Of a stretch of DNA of 44,730 nt, positions 8,311 to 16,571 are shown piece by piece. The notes under the pieces are model-generated. The model did no database searches and was not told where the DNA came from. It saw nothing but the letters and a program-made list of their open reading frames with translations. Within the stretch, counting starts at the first letter, position 1; every line of letters begins with the position of its first letter. A program made the translations under genes and the position numbers. Source of the DNA: an uncultured Porphyromonas sp. (GTDB lineage Bacteria; Bacteroidota; Bacteroidia; Bacteroidales; Porphyromonadaceae). Location of the stretch: contig UQDF01000012.1 of assembly GCA_900539765.1 (NCBI GenBank), positions 1-44,730 of the forward strand. The letters are read 5' to 3'.

Positions 8311-9894
8311 TCAGTCGTTGGGGGCTTGTCGCCTTTTAGAGAGATGCAGATAGCTCTTGACGAGTCGCTTTTCTTCGGATGTTAGCGAGAGCGTTAAGAT
8401 CACTACGGCACACAGCCCACCGAGTAAGATAGAGGCGATCAAGAGTCCCCAGATAGAGCCGACGTAGGGGAGCTGGTGCCGATAGAGGTAAGCTCCTAGC
8501 AGCATGACTATGGTCGGGGGTAAGATGGGGAGCACCACACGCTTGAGGTAGTAGCCGATGCCTAGCGCATGATACTTGTAGGAAAGTATCAGACGCACCG
8601 CTAGGCACGATATAGAGACTACTATATTAATGTATACCGAGTACTCTGGGGGTGCACCTAGCCAGAAGGCGAGCATAGAGAGCGGTAGGATCATGATGAT
8701 CATACTCCCGACCAGCACTTGGTAGGTTCGTACACGTCCTGTCGCTTGAACGCCTGTCATCAGCGCCCCCGAGAGACTCTCTATGAGCAGTACGATGAGC
8801 GTCAGCTGGAGAAGTAGCGAGGCATACTCTGGCGGCTTGACCAGCCATAAGCGAAGTAGTAGATCTAGGTCTAACGCAAAGGGAATCACCACGCAGAGCA
8901 TCAGCAGGTAGGAGATCTTAGCACTGGCGCAGATGAGCTTGTGGAGGTAGTCATACTCCTGAGCAGCGTACGACTTGATGATCTGCGGATTAGCCGCCAT
9001 CTGGTAGTTATTGGCAAAGGCTATCAGTGCACTGCGCACTGAGTTGACAATGCCAAAAGCAGCGTTCAGAAGTGGTCCGAAGAAATAGTTATAGACGATG
9101 TTGATGCCCTGCGTCTGCGCCACAGCAGCTAGATTGCCAAAGAGGTTCCACCCTGAGTAGGCCAGTATCTCTCGATAGGCCGCTCTCTCTCGTACCCAGC
9201 GAAAGTGTACCTGACGAAAGAGCCGTCTCGTACTCCCCACATAGCAGAGCGCCATCACGCCACTGACAGCAAGGAGCAGGATCGGATAGAGGAGGAGTTG
9301 ATCGCCAGCGTAGCTCTTGAGGAGTAGCACGGCACCAAGCCGCAGAGAGATGTCCACGATGCTGAGCAGAGCAAAGAGATTCATCCGTTCGTGTGAGACG
9401 ATGAGGCTCTGGAGCGGGGTGAGCAGCATATTGATCACAAAGGTCCCCAAAGAGATGAAGTAGATCCATAGTGCCACCGTCATACGCTCAGGCGGTGCCA
9501 CGAGTTTGTTCGGCACGTACCATAGCCCGAAGGGGATAGCGATAGCACATACCAGCAAGACCAGCAGTAACTGCACCACGATCGAGACACTGTAGACGCG
9601 CCCTACGCCAGAGTCGTTGCCTCGTCCCAACTCGTAAGAGTAAAAGCGCTGTGTGGCGGAGACCATCGCTCCATTGATAAAGCCAAAGGCGGTCACAAGG
9701 CTCCCTACCACTTGGTAGATACCAAATTCCTCTGCACCGAGCGCTGCTAGGAGTACACGGGAGATGTAGAGCGAGAGAAGGGTGACCACCGCCATACGCA
9801 CAAAGAGAAAGAGCGTATTGCGGGCGATACGCTGTGAGCGAGACGATGGCATAGCGTGCCCATCGGTAGTCTTGTCGTGTAGCTCTTGTGCCAT
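8311..9894 (-). CDS. Lipid-linked oligosaccharide flippase (Wzx / MATE-like)
   Basis: The protein of about 527 residues is strongly hydrophobic, with 12-14 predicted membrane helices beginning near residue 27 (TLFLFVRMAVVTLLSLYISRVLL). The N-terminal pattern ARNTLFLFVRM...LYISRVLLAALGAEEFGIYQVVGS is typical of polysaccharide transporters of the Wzx/PST type. These flip undecaprenyl-linked repeat units across the inner membrane. The ATG at 9894 is preferred over an in-frame GTG at 9918, which would lie only about 20 nt from the predicted transcription start. The pyruvyl transferase follows 11 bp downstream. No glycosyltransferase or Wzy polymerase neighbours it, so the repeat unit must be built by genes elsewhere. 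Confidence 0.88.
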   Translation of the reverse strand: MAQELHDKTTDGHAMPSSRSQRIARNTLFLFVRMAVVTLLSLYISRVLLAALGAEEFGIYQVVGSLVTAFGFINGAMVSATQRFYSYELGRGNDSGVGRVYSVSIVVQLLLVLLVCAIAIPFGLWYVPNKLVAPPERMTVALWIYFISLGTFVINMLLTPLQSLIVSHERMNLFALLSIVDISLRLGAVLLLKSYAGDQLLLYPILLLAVSGVMALCYVGSTRRLFRQVHFRWVRERAAYREILAYSGWNLFGNLAAVAQTQGINIVYNYFFGPLLNAAFGIVNSVRSALIAFANNYQMAANPQIIKSYAAQEYDYLHKLICASAKISYLLMLCVVIPFALDLDLLLRLWLVKPPEYASLLLQLTLIVLLIESLSGALMTGVQATGRVRTYQVLVGSMIIMILPLSMLAFWLGAPPEYSVYINIVVSISCLAVRLILSYKYHALGIGYYLKRVVLPILPPTIVMLLGAYLYRHQLPYVGSIWGLLIASILLGGLCAVVILTLSLTSEEKRLVKSYLHLSKRRQAPND

Positions 9895-9947
9895 AGGATC
9901 TGCTGAGCGGTGAGGCACGACTCATCAGAGAAAGAGCCACACCAGTG

Positions 9948-9955
9948 CAAAGGTA
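9948..9955 (-). promoter_or_regulatory. -7 element for the flippase gene
   Basis: TACCTTTG on the minus strand (9955 to 9948) matches TAnnTTTG and lies about 55 bp before the flippase ATG. No clear -33 TTG is visible. Confidence 0.45.
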
Positions 9956-10108
9956 ATGAAATCACACGATCAGCGACTGGCTCTCTGCTACGCCTCTACT
10001 CCGCAAATCCCACGAGTGTCCCTTTGTCGTGACGCACAGCTCGGACGCAGACTGCCGGTGCGTCCGTTGTATCAAAGCGTTGTGTCAAATTGAGACGAGT
10101 AACCCGCC

Positions 10109-10128
10109 TCTAATCTCTAATCTCTAGA
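10109..10128. repeat. Heptad-like repeat next to the first 22-bp array
   Basis: Tandem TCTCTAA units (the reverse complement of TTAGAGA) directly precede the eight-unit array that starts at 10131. The stretch 9956-10108 upstream holds only a short inverted repeat, CGGACGCA (10042-10049) with TGCGTCCG (10059-10066), and no gene. Confidence 0.5.
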
Positions 10129-10130
10129 TT

Positions 10131-10296
10131 GCTCACGTGGCTATTTTCAAATCTCCACGTGGGCAAAAGAAAATTCTTCGGACTTATCGATCGACTCCTC
10201 CGAAGTTTCATTTCGTCCCTACGTGGGGACGATTTGATCCCTCAGTAGGGAATAGAAAATCCCTACGTGGGGAAATTCAAATCCCTACCGAGGAAG
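10131..10296. repeat. Eight-unit array of 20-23-bp repeats (array 1)
   Basis: Eight short cores occur at a regular pitch. Their first bases are at 10134, 10156, 10176, 10199, 10220, 10242, 10264 and 10286. The cores read CACGTGG, CACGTGG, CTTCGGA, TCCGAAG, TACGTGG, TCAGTAG, TACGTGG and TACCGAG. Between them are A/T-rich spacers. First to last core is 152 bp, exactly as in arrays 2 and 3. The array lies between divergent genes (flippase minus, outer membrane barrel protein plus). A small open frame crosses it but is only translated repeat. From 10297 to 10431 I see no gene and no clear promoter. Confidence 0.85.
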
Positions 10297-10431
10297 TTGC
10301 GCCTCCTGACGGACCACGCTACAAGACTCACACTGCAACCGCCAGCCCCGTACGATCTCCCTTTGCAACAATCGGCGCGTTAAGCCGTCTTTACAATAGA
10401 GTGTATTAGTAAACAATTAGACTTCCACACT

Positions 10432-12744
10432 ATGAGTAGCAAAAACTACCTCCGTTTGTGGGGAGCGATCGCACTCCTCCTCATCACCGCAGGCGCACTG
10501 CGTGCGCAGACCATCACAATCCAGGGGCGAGTACTCGCCAGTAGCGACTCGACTGCGCTCATTGGGGCTAGCGTCGGGCTATTTGACGACAAGGGGCAGC
10601 TCACTACAGGTGTCTCGACAGAGAGCGAGGGGCAGTTTGTCCTACAAGCGGATCCTCAGGTGGCTAGAGAGCTGCGGATCAGTAGCGTAGGCTACACACC
10701 GATAACCATCGAGATAGCGGGCGATGCGCAAGGAGTGATCGCTCTCGGCACGCTCTACATGTCTGAGGATAGTCAGCTACTAGACCAGGTGGTGGTGCAG
10801 GGGGAGCGAAGCCGTGTAGACAAGATGCTACTCTTCCCCAAGCAGGCAGAGCTGGCGCGTAGTCAGGACTTCCTCAGCTTGCTACAGACTATGCATCTAC
10901 GTGGTCTGACCATTGACCTGATGAACAAGCAGGCGACTATCCGTGGCGGGGCGGTGCAGTGGCAGGTCAATGGTGTACCTCGCACGATAGAAGATGTGCA
11001 GAGCATCGATCCTAAGCGCATCCTGCGCATTGAGTACTCTGATATGGTCTCAGCGCGATACACCGATCGGGGCGTCGGGGGCATCGTCAATGTGATCCTC
11101 AAGGAGCGTCTGCATGGAGGCTCCGTCTGGGCGCAGGTGGAGTCGGCACTGACGACAGGCTTTGTCAATGGAGCTTTGGGGGCTCGCTATGATCGGGGAC
11201 GTCACTCCTTTACGCTCGACTACAACAATGGCTTCCGAAACTACCGCAAGCGCTTTGCCTACCTAGAGACGAAGTACATAGCTCCGCACCAGGAGCTGAT
11301 CCGCACGGAGACGCCTGAGGCTAGCCCCTTTGGCTATATGGTTCAGGACCTTAACCTCTCCTATTTATATAAGCCCAGCGAGCGACAGCAGTTTAGTGCT
11401 ACGCTACGCAATGAGTTCGTCAACTACCACAACAACTCCACCTCGCAAATAACGCAGAGCGACAGCGACCCCTTCCATAGGGAGTCTAGCGTCAAGGAGC
11501 GTAGCTACACGCCGGCACTCGACCTGTACTATGCCAATATGCTGAGCAATGGGGGCAAGCTAGAGGTCAATCTCGTAGGCTCTTATAGCGGTGGCCATCG
11601 AGACTTCTCGCTACAAGATCAGAAGCCCACGCAGCTGCGTGAGGTGCAGAACTCTGTCGACGTGAGCCGCACGGCCCTCATTGGGGAGCTGGTCTACAAC
11701 CATCCTTTCAGCAGTCACTTCACGCTCGCCACAGGTTTGCAACATACGACCGCTTACTCGCTCAATAAGTATGTCGAAGTAACGGACAATTTGCTGGAAA
11801 ACAACAGCTACCTCTTTGCCAATGCGCAGGGACAGCTCGGTAAGGTGCAGTACAGTATCGGTACGGGTGCCAAGCTCTTTGTCGTGCAGGATGCGACCGA
11901 CCGAAAGAGCTTCGTGAGGAATCAGAGTACGCTCTCGCTCTTCTACAGCCCAGTCAACCATCTGACGCTTGTCCTCAAGTCTACCTACCTGCCGACGCTC
12001 CCCTCGCTGAGTATGCTCTCACGGGTGCGACAGCGTGTGGACGACCTGATGGTGACGAGTGGCAATCCAGATCTCAAGGCGGCTCAGTCGCTCTACAACC
12101 GCCTCGGGGTGTACTACCAGACGGAGCTCTTGACGAGCAATGTAGACCTCTCAATAAACAATACGTGGTCGCCTATCCTCTGGGATGCAACCTACGATGC
12201 GACCGGCGGATACTTCCTCACGCGTGCTACGAATGGGCGCTACAATCGTCAGTATAGTATCTCTTGGCAGGGCGGGCTAAACAATCTGTGGAACTTCCTA
12301 ACGCTGCAAGGCACCGTGCGCTACGATATATTTCGCACGCATACGGGTGTCGCCTCCTACAAGCTCAACAGTCTCTACTGGGATGCTAGCGTGATGATGA
12401 GCTACAAGGGGTGGACGCTCGGCTACGCCTATCTCCATCCGCAGTGGACCCTATCGGGTCATACGAAGTCGCTGGGCGAAAACTCCTCCCGTCTGATGCT
12501 CCTCTACAAGTATCGCGACTGGAACTTCTATGCGAGCTGCATATTCCCCTTTACGCCACGTGGCGCCGAGTACCGTAGCGAGTCTCTCTCGCCCGTCATA
12601 CCCAGTACGAGCCACGTTTACATCCTAGACAACCGCAACATGGTGACCGTCGGGGTCTCTTGGCGCCTAAACTTCGGCAAGCAGCTTCAGCTCATCGACC
12701 GTACGCTCCAAAACAGAGACTCCAACGAGAGCGTCGTCAAGTAG
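10432..12744 (+). CDS. Outer membrane beta-barrel protein with CarboxypepD_reg-like domain (TonB-receptor-like)
   Basis: The 770-residue protein starts with a signal peptide (residues 1-25, ending TAGALRAQ). A CarboxypepD_reg-like beta-sandwich (about 27-110, IQGRVLASSDSTALIGASV) and a plug-like segment (about 125-225, VNGVPRTIEDVQSIDPKRI and GVGGIVNVILKE) follow. A large beta-barrel of alternating aromatic strands fills the rest. This order matches the Bacteroidota outer membrane beta-barrel family related to TonB-dependent receptors. No N-terminal TonB box or SusD partner is visible, so the substrate is unknown. The stop codon TAG is formed partly from the inserted MITE at 12744. Without that insertion the frame would run on for 16 more codons (see findings). 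Confidence 0.85.
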   Translation: MSSKNYLRLWGAIALLLITAGALRAQTITIQGRVLASSDSTALIGASVGLFDDKGQLTTGVSTESEGQFVLQADPQVARELRISSVGYTPITIEIAGDAQGVIALGTLYMSEDSQLLDQVVVQGERSRVDKMLLFPKQAELARSQDFLSLLQTMHLRGLTIDLMNKQATIRGGAVQWQVNGVPRTIEDVQSIDPKRILRIEYSDMVSARYTDRGVGGIVNVILKERLHGGSVWAQVESALTTGFVNGALGARYDRGRHSFTLDYNNGFRNYRKRFAYLETKYIAPHQELIRTETPEASPFGYMVQDLNLSYLYKPSERQQFSATLRNEFVNYHNNSTSQITQSDSDPFHRESSVKERSYTPALDLYYANMLSNGGKLEVNLVGSYSGGHRDFSLQDQKPTQLREVQNSVDVSRTALIGELVYNHPFSSHFTLATGLQHTTAYSLNKYVEVTDNLLENNSYLFANAQGQLGKVQYSIGTGAKLFVVQDATDRKSFVRNQSTLSLFYSPVNHLTLVLKSTYLPTLPSLSMLSRVRQRVDDLMVTSGNPDLKAAQSLYNRLGVYYQTELLTSNVDLSINNTWSPILWDATYDATGGYFLTRATNGRYNRQYSISWQGGLNNLWNFLTLQGTVRYDIFRTHTGVASYKLNSLYWDASVMMSYKGWTLGYAYLHPQWTLSGHTKSLGENSSRLMLLYKYRDWNFYASCIFPFTPRGAEYRSESLSPVIPSTSHVYILDNRNMVTVGVSWRLNFGKQLQLIDRTLQNRDSNESVVK

Positions 12745-12914
12745 AGGCTGTTGCAAAAGTCAACAGTCTCACAATCTTGCAAGATTGTCCAGACTTTGCA
12801 GAAAGGATGAAGCGCAAGGCGCTGAGGGTGAGGTCTGAAGGGAGCATACCTCCGTATGTGACCGAAGCCGAATCCCGAAAGCAACACAGCGATTCGCCTT
12901 TATGCAATAGTCTC
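12744..12914 (+). mobile_element. MITE-like element, copy 1 (171 bp)
   Basis: The element begins GAGGCTGTTGCAAAAG and ends with the inverted counterpart GCAATAGTCTC, giving imperfect terminal inverted repeats (GAGRCTRTTGCAWAA). It is flanked by a perfect 5-bp direct repeat AAGTA (12739-12743 and 12915-12919), a target site duplication. An internal 16-bp palindrome lies at 12772-12787. A second copy in the opposite orientation (23995-24169) differs by one base and a 4-bp insertion. There is no transposase, so it must have moved with help in trans. Its ends resemble those of some IS5/IS1182-like elements, from memory only. Confidence 0.9.
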
Positions 12915-12972
12915 AAGTATCGAGCGGGATACTGCACATCAATGCGTCGAGTAGCTCACTCCTTGTAACGCA

Positions 12973-13010
12973 ACAACGGATGCCCAGACTGCTCTCTGGA
13001 CATCCGTTGT
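12973..13010. terminator. Hairpin between convergent genes
   Basis: A 16-bp stem with one mismatch (12973-12988 with 12995-13010) closes a 6-nt loop. It lies between the outer membrane protein gene (plus) and the Omp28-like gene (minus). No clear T-run follows, so termination is likely but not certain. Confidence 0.5.
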
Positions 13011-13039
13011 CAAGTAAAGTAAGATAAGCTTAGTACAGC

Positions 13040-14917
13040 CTAGGGCACTAGTAGCTTATAGATATAGTATGCCCCCAGATGCTCTACACGTACTATGTAG
13101 TTACCGGACTGGAGTGCGCATGGATCGCATCTAAAGCCCTCTAGGCTCCATACCTCATACTGGTCGTACTCGCCGCCCTCAATCTGGAGACAGCCATGGT
13201 CTACAGATACACGATAAGCGTCGGCAGCAGTGGTAGGTCTCTCGACAGAGGCCCACTTGTCAAAGGAGAGCATGCGACTGTCTAGGACTGTCTTAGAGAA
13301 GAGCGATTCGTTCGATAGATCACGGCCGATGAAAGCTAGGATCTTCAGATTCTTTAGATCTCCCGTATAAAGCGTGTCTACATGGACGGTATAGCTCTTT
13401 GTAAACTTCTTCTGACTGTCAAACTCTATGGGGTCCCCAACGAAGTCGGTCAGAGAGCGTACGTAGACATTCTGATGTATATAGCTTTCTGGCGCGTTGA
13501 GCTGATCGTGAGGCTTCACCTGATCCTCAAAGAGTGACACAGTGATCCTCAGATCCTCGATGTTGAGATGCTGTAGCTCCTCGATGTCGACCTTAGCTTC
13601 AAAAGTCATAGGATCCTCAGTGGGTGTGAGCGTAAAGTCAAAGCGGTAGGGGGAGTAGGTTTCCTCGTCTAGCTGCTTGATACGATCTATCGTGTAGCCC
13701 TCGCAAGCATAGCTGAGGCGTGTGATGTCGTACGGGATTCTGTTGAGAGCTAAGTTTGGAGCTGCTTTAGAGTTGCGATACTTACTATAGAGCTCAGTCT
13801 CTGGAGTGCTAAAGGGGTCTCCATCGAAATGGTAGGCGCAGAGATTGACTTTCGTATCTGTTCCTTTGAAAGCCTCGAGCGTCGACTTAATCTCTTCGGT
13901 TCCATAGCCAACGAAAGGACACCACTCACCCGTCATATACTCAAGGAGGTGCTGGCGCTTAGGCTTGCCTTCAGGCTGATCGTAGAGGATGACTCCGCAC
14001 TTGAGTTGCTCTGAGGCATAGTCGTTGTCAACGCCGTTGAGCTGCAATACCTGCAGCGTTATATCGCCACTTATCTCAGGGACTACCTCGAAAAAGAGCG
14101 TGTCCCTACGCCCCTTGGGGAGGTCAAAGTCGATAGTCTTCTCGATGGGTTGCTTGGTGACACCCGAGAGCTTGTAGGTAATCGACTTGATATCCTTAGA
14201 GCCCATATTGTGTAGGTAGTAGTAAGCCTTGACAGACTTACCCGCGGTGGCGTAAAAGTCTTTGGCGCGTAAGTACTCTACCTTGCCACGGCTCGCTGTC
14301 GAGACACCCTGCGGAGCTTGAAGATAGACATCCATCGCCCAGTTTTGTGCTACCTTAGTTTTGGACATGTCCATAACCCTCCCATTGTACCATAGGTGGC
14401 ATCCCTTGGCATGAGGTGGAGTCTTATAGTCGATGCCTAAGTCCTGAGCAGCAGGTTCACACCACACCTTATACCCTATGAGGAGGGAGTCGAAAACCGA
14501 AACCTTTATTTCCTCATCCAGGGGGATGTAGTTATACCCGAAGTGTAGCGAGACCTGCTGAGAATAAATGTTCTTACCCGTACGCTTGTTGATGATAAAG
14601 AGCTCCCCCTCACGCTGCACCGTGTCTGATGCAAAGGTCATACAGGGTTCGACAGCGCGGATTGTATAGCCAGCAAATCCCTCCTCAGGCGTGATCAGAA
14701 GGCAGGGCCCATAGTAACCTGCATCGCGAAAGCCCATTCCGCTATTTGCTTGAGGTGTAATACGATTGGCATAGCTATAGCAGATGAAGTCTGACGTATC
14801 CGTTGTGGAGCCCGGATCTGTCACACTGCTCGTCGTCTGAGCAGTCAGTTGAGTCGTGATCACTCCTGCTAAGAGCAGCGAGAGCATGACTTGTAGTACT
14901 CTAGTTGCTTTTCCCAT
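13040..14917 (-). CDS. Omp28-like surface protein with T9SS C-terminal tail
   Basis: The 625-residue protein has a signal peptide (residues 1-26, ending TTQLTAQ). Its first half is beta-rich and unassigned (about 40-320). An Omp28-like thioredoxin-fold region begins near residue 328 with LEYMTGEWCPFVGYGTEEI. A C-terminal type IX secretion tail (about 555-625) ends GNYIVRVEHLGAYYIYKLLVP. The pattern suggests export through T9SS and attachment to the surface. Only one Cys is present in the WCPF motif, so a classical dithiol redox role is unlikely. The gene is monocistronic, with its own -7 element upstream and a hairpin downstream. Family assignment comes from motif recognition; the function is unknown. 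Confidence 0.75.
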   Translation of the reverse strand: MGKATRVLQVMLSLLLAGVITTQLTAQTTSSVTDPGSTTDTSDFICYSYANRITPQANSGMGFRDAGYYGPCLLITPEEGFAGYTIRAVEPCMTFASDTVQREGELFIINKRTGKNIYSQQVSLHFGYNYIPLDEEIKVSVFDSLLIGYKVWCEPAAQDLGIDYKTPPHAKGCHLWYNGRVMDMSKTKVAQNWAMDVYLQAPQGVSTASRGKVEYLRAKDFYATAGKSVKAYYYLHNMGSKDIKSITYKLSGVTKQPIEKTIDFDLPKGRRDTLFFEVVPEISGDITLQVLQLNGVDNDYASEQLKCGVILYDQPEGKPKRQHLLEYMTGEWCPFVGYGTEEIKSTLEAFKGTDTKVNLCAYHFDGDPFSTPETELYSKYRNSKAAPNLALNRIPYDITRLSYACEGYTIDRIKQLDEETYSPYRFDFTLTPTEDPMTFEAKVDIEELQHLNIEDLRITVSLFEDQVKPHDQLNAPESYIHQNVYVRSLTDFVGDPIEFDSQKKFTKSYTVHVDTLYTGDLKNLKILAFIGRDLSNESLFSKTVLDSRMLSFDKWASVERPTTAADAYRVSVDHGCLQIEGGEYDQYEVWSLEGFRCDPCALQSGNYIVRVEHLGAYYIYKLLVP

Positions 14918-14984
14918 AAGCTGTTTTGAGATGAAATGAATAGTTACGCAAAGTGCCGTGTGTGCGACAAATGCAAAACATCCG

Positions 14985-14992
14985 CAAAGGTA
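14985..14992 (-). promoter_or_regulatory. -7 element for the Omp28-like gene
   Basis: TACCTTTG on the minus strand (14992 to 14985) matches TAnnTTTG and gives a leader of about 60 nt. No good -33 match was found. Confidence 0.45.
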
Positions 14993-15114
14993 AATAAAAA
15001 CAGAAACATTGTAGGAGATCTGATGAACAAATCAGACAGATCAGGAGGATCTCTTTGTCGAGTGCCTGACTAGTCCCCAAAGCGTCTGACGCTATTTTTG
15101 TGGAGTATGAGCTC

Positions 15115-15145
15115 TTGTCTAGGTAGATATATTGTCTTATATTTG
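15115..15145 (+). promoter_or_regulatory. Promoter for the first Big_2 lipoprotein gene
   Basis: TATATTTG at 15138-15145 matches TAnnTTTG exactly, with TTG at 15115-15117 and a 20-bp gap. The predicted transcript starts near 15152, after the ATG at 15132. This argues that translation starts at 15222 instead. Confidence 0.65.
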
Positions 15146-15221
15146 CCTGTGTCGGTATTGGCGCAAGAGTTGCTCCTTTGCCCTCTCTCTAGGAAATAGT
15201 TTAACCAGTAATAGAAGTACT

Positions 15222-16571
15222 ATGAGGAATAATTTACGCTTTGTCCCGCTGCTGATTCTACTGAGCTTCGCTCTCGGAGCTTGTGATTCTGATAGCTGTA
15301 ACGAGCCTATCTGTATAGCGGTGGCTCCCGCTGAGTTGACCCTAGAGGTGGGGGAGATGCAAACACTCTCTGTCTCTGTCGGGAAGAGCGCCCAGGGGCT
15401 AGAGGTCTCATTCACAAGTAGTGCGTCAGATGTCGCCACTGTTGATGCCAAAGGGTGTGTGACAGCCGTCAAAGTTGGCTCTGCTACCATCACCGCTCAA
15501 GTCGGATCGAGTACGACCTCAGTACCCGTGACAGTCATACCCAACAAAAACGACGCTCCGCAACAGTTGCCGCTGATTAAGTTTGATGTCACTTACGACG
15601 ACTCGGGAAATATCTCTGATGAGGATATCCTAAACCACGAAAAGAGCCTCGGGCGTGAGTCTCGTCCTATCTTTTACTCAGAGACCATCGTCTACAAGGG
15701 GTTCGTAAATACGGATCTGAGTACGATCACGGGTGTGATATATGGTCTAGAGCTCGGAGACGGATCGAAGATAGTCGTGGCGTACGGTACGGAGAGTGTC
15801 AGTGATTGTCCTAAGACGAGGGAGATGTTGCGTCAGCTGGGCTTTAGCCACATAGAGGAGCGCGCTGTAGGACTAGATGTCCTAGGCAAGACGACACCTG
15901 GTCTCTATGCGATCCATGATAGTGATCCTACTCTATCTGTCCTTATGTACGACCAGAGTAACAAGGACATTAAGTCTAATATGTACATCCAGTTTAGCCG
16001 TATAGCCACGGTCGAGGTTCTGCACCCGCTTATTCCAAATGTAGCTGACTTCCCCTCTTTGGAGATCTTTGCTCAGCACGATGTGGATGCGATCAAAACC
16101 TTCGAAGAGCGTATCGGCTTTAGAGACTTCAGCGAAGATGAGTCTTACGAGGCTAACCTTTGCTTCAACACCAAGAGTGACAAGGAGGACAAGAGCAATC
16201 TAGCTTGGGTCATTTATGTCAATGAGTCAGAAGCCGGACCCGCTTTCATCAACTCTGAGGTGACGGGCATCAGCACGTTGCGGGAGCTAACCTCTGACGA
16301 TGTGCGTAACTACCTAAGCAAAAACGGCTTTGATCGTAATTACAGCATTACCACGGGCAACTACATCCAGGTCTACAACGCTCAGGGAGACCTCTGCCAC
16401 CTATTCATACAGGAGTATGAGGATGGCAACGCCTGCATGATGCAGTTCATCTGTAAGTCAGATCTCGAAGAGGAGGATCAGCAGGCACGACAGCAGCTTC
16501 CGACTCAACTTGTGTCTCAAAAGCCTCTTGCCAAAAAGCCTATGAAGCGAAGTGTCTTGAGGGCTAAGTGA
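15222..16571 (+). CDS. Lipoprotein with bacterial Ig-like (Big_2) domain, paralogue 1
   Basis: From ATG 15222 the 449-residue precursor has a lipoprotein signal (MRNNLRFVPLLILLSFALGAC). A Big_2 immunoglobulin-like domain follows (about 30-105; LTLEVGEMQTLSVSV, SSASDVATVDAKGCVTAVKVGSATI). Then comes a roughly 330-residue region shared with the lipoprotein at 26908-28308, for example EDILNHEKSLGR, GFVNTDLSTITGVIYGLE and KTREMLRQLGF. The shared region is not a family I recognise. An earlier in-frame ATG at 15132 is rejected because it lies upstream of the likely transcription start and lacks a signal peptide. The protein should be anchored by lipid in the outer membrane. Its role is unknown; surface adhesion or ligand binding is a guess from the Ig fold. 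Confidence 0.8.
   Translation: MRNNLRFVPLLILLSFALGACDSDSCNEPICIAVAPAELTLEVGEMQTLSVSVGKSAQGLEVSFTSSASDVATVDAKGCVTAVKVGSATITAQVGSSTTSVPVTVIPNKNDAPQQLPLIKFDVTYDDSGNISDEDILNHEKSLGRESRPIFYSETIVYKGFVNTDLSTITGVIYGLELGDGSKIVVAYGTESVSDCPKTREMLRQLGFSHIEERAVGLDVLGKTTPGLYAIHDSDPTLSVLMYDQSNKDIKSNMYIQFSRIATVEVLHPLIPNVADFPSLEIFAQHDVDAIKTFEERIGFRDFSEDESYEANLCFNTKSDKEDKSNLAWVIYVNESEAGPAFINSEVTGISTLRELTSDDVRNYLSKNGFDRNYSITTGNYIQVYNAQGDLCHLFIQEYEDGNACMMQFICKSDLEEEDQQARQQLPTQLVSQKPLAKKPMKRSVLRAK

Noticed and set aside
10131..10296. CRISPR array
   Set aside because: The repeats are only 7-10 bp with 12-15-bp A/T-rich spacers, the spacers are not unique sequences of usual length, and no cas gene is present.
10137..10409. 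A 90-codon open frame over array 1
   Set aside because: Its first 55 codons are translated repeat units, there is no promoter or signal, and the same repeats elsewhere are not coding.
12660..12968. A 102-codon open frame across the end of the outer membrane gene and the MITE
   Set aside because: It is a frame-shifted overlap of the real gene joined to MITE sequence; the same peptide occurs in the second MITE copy.
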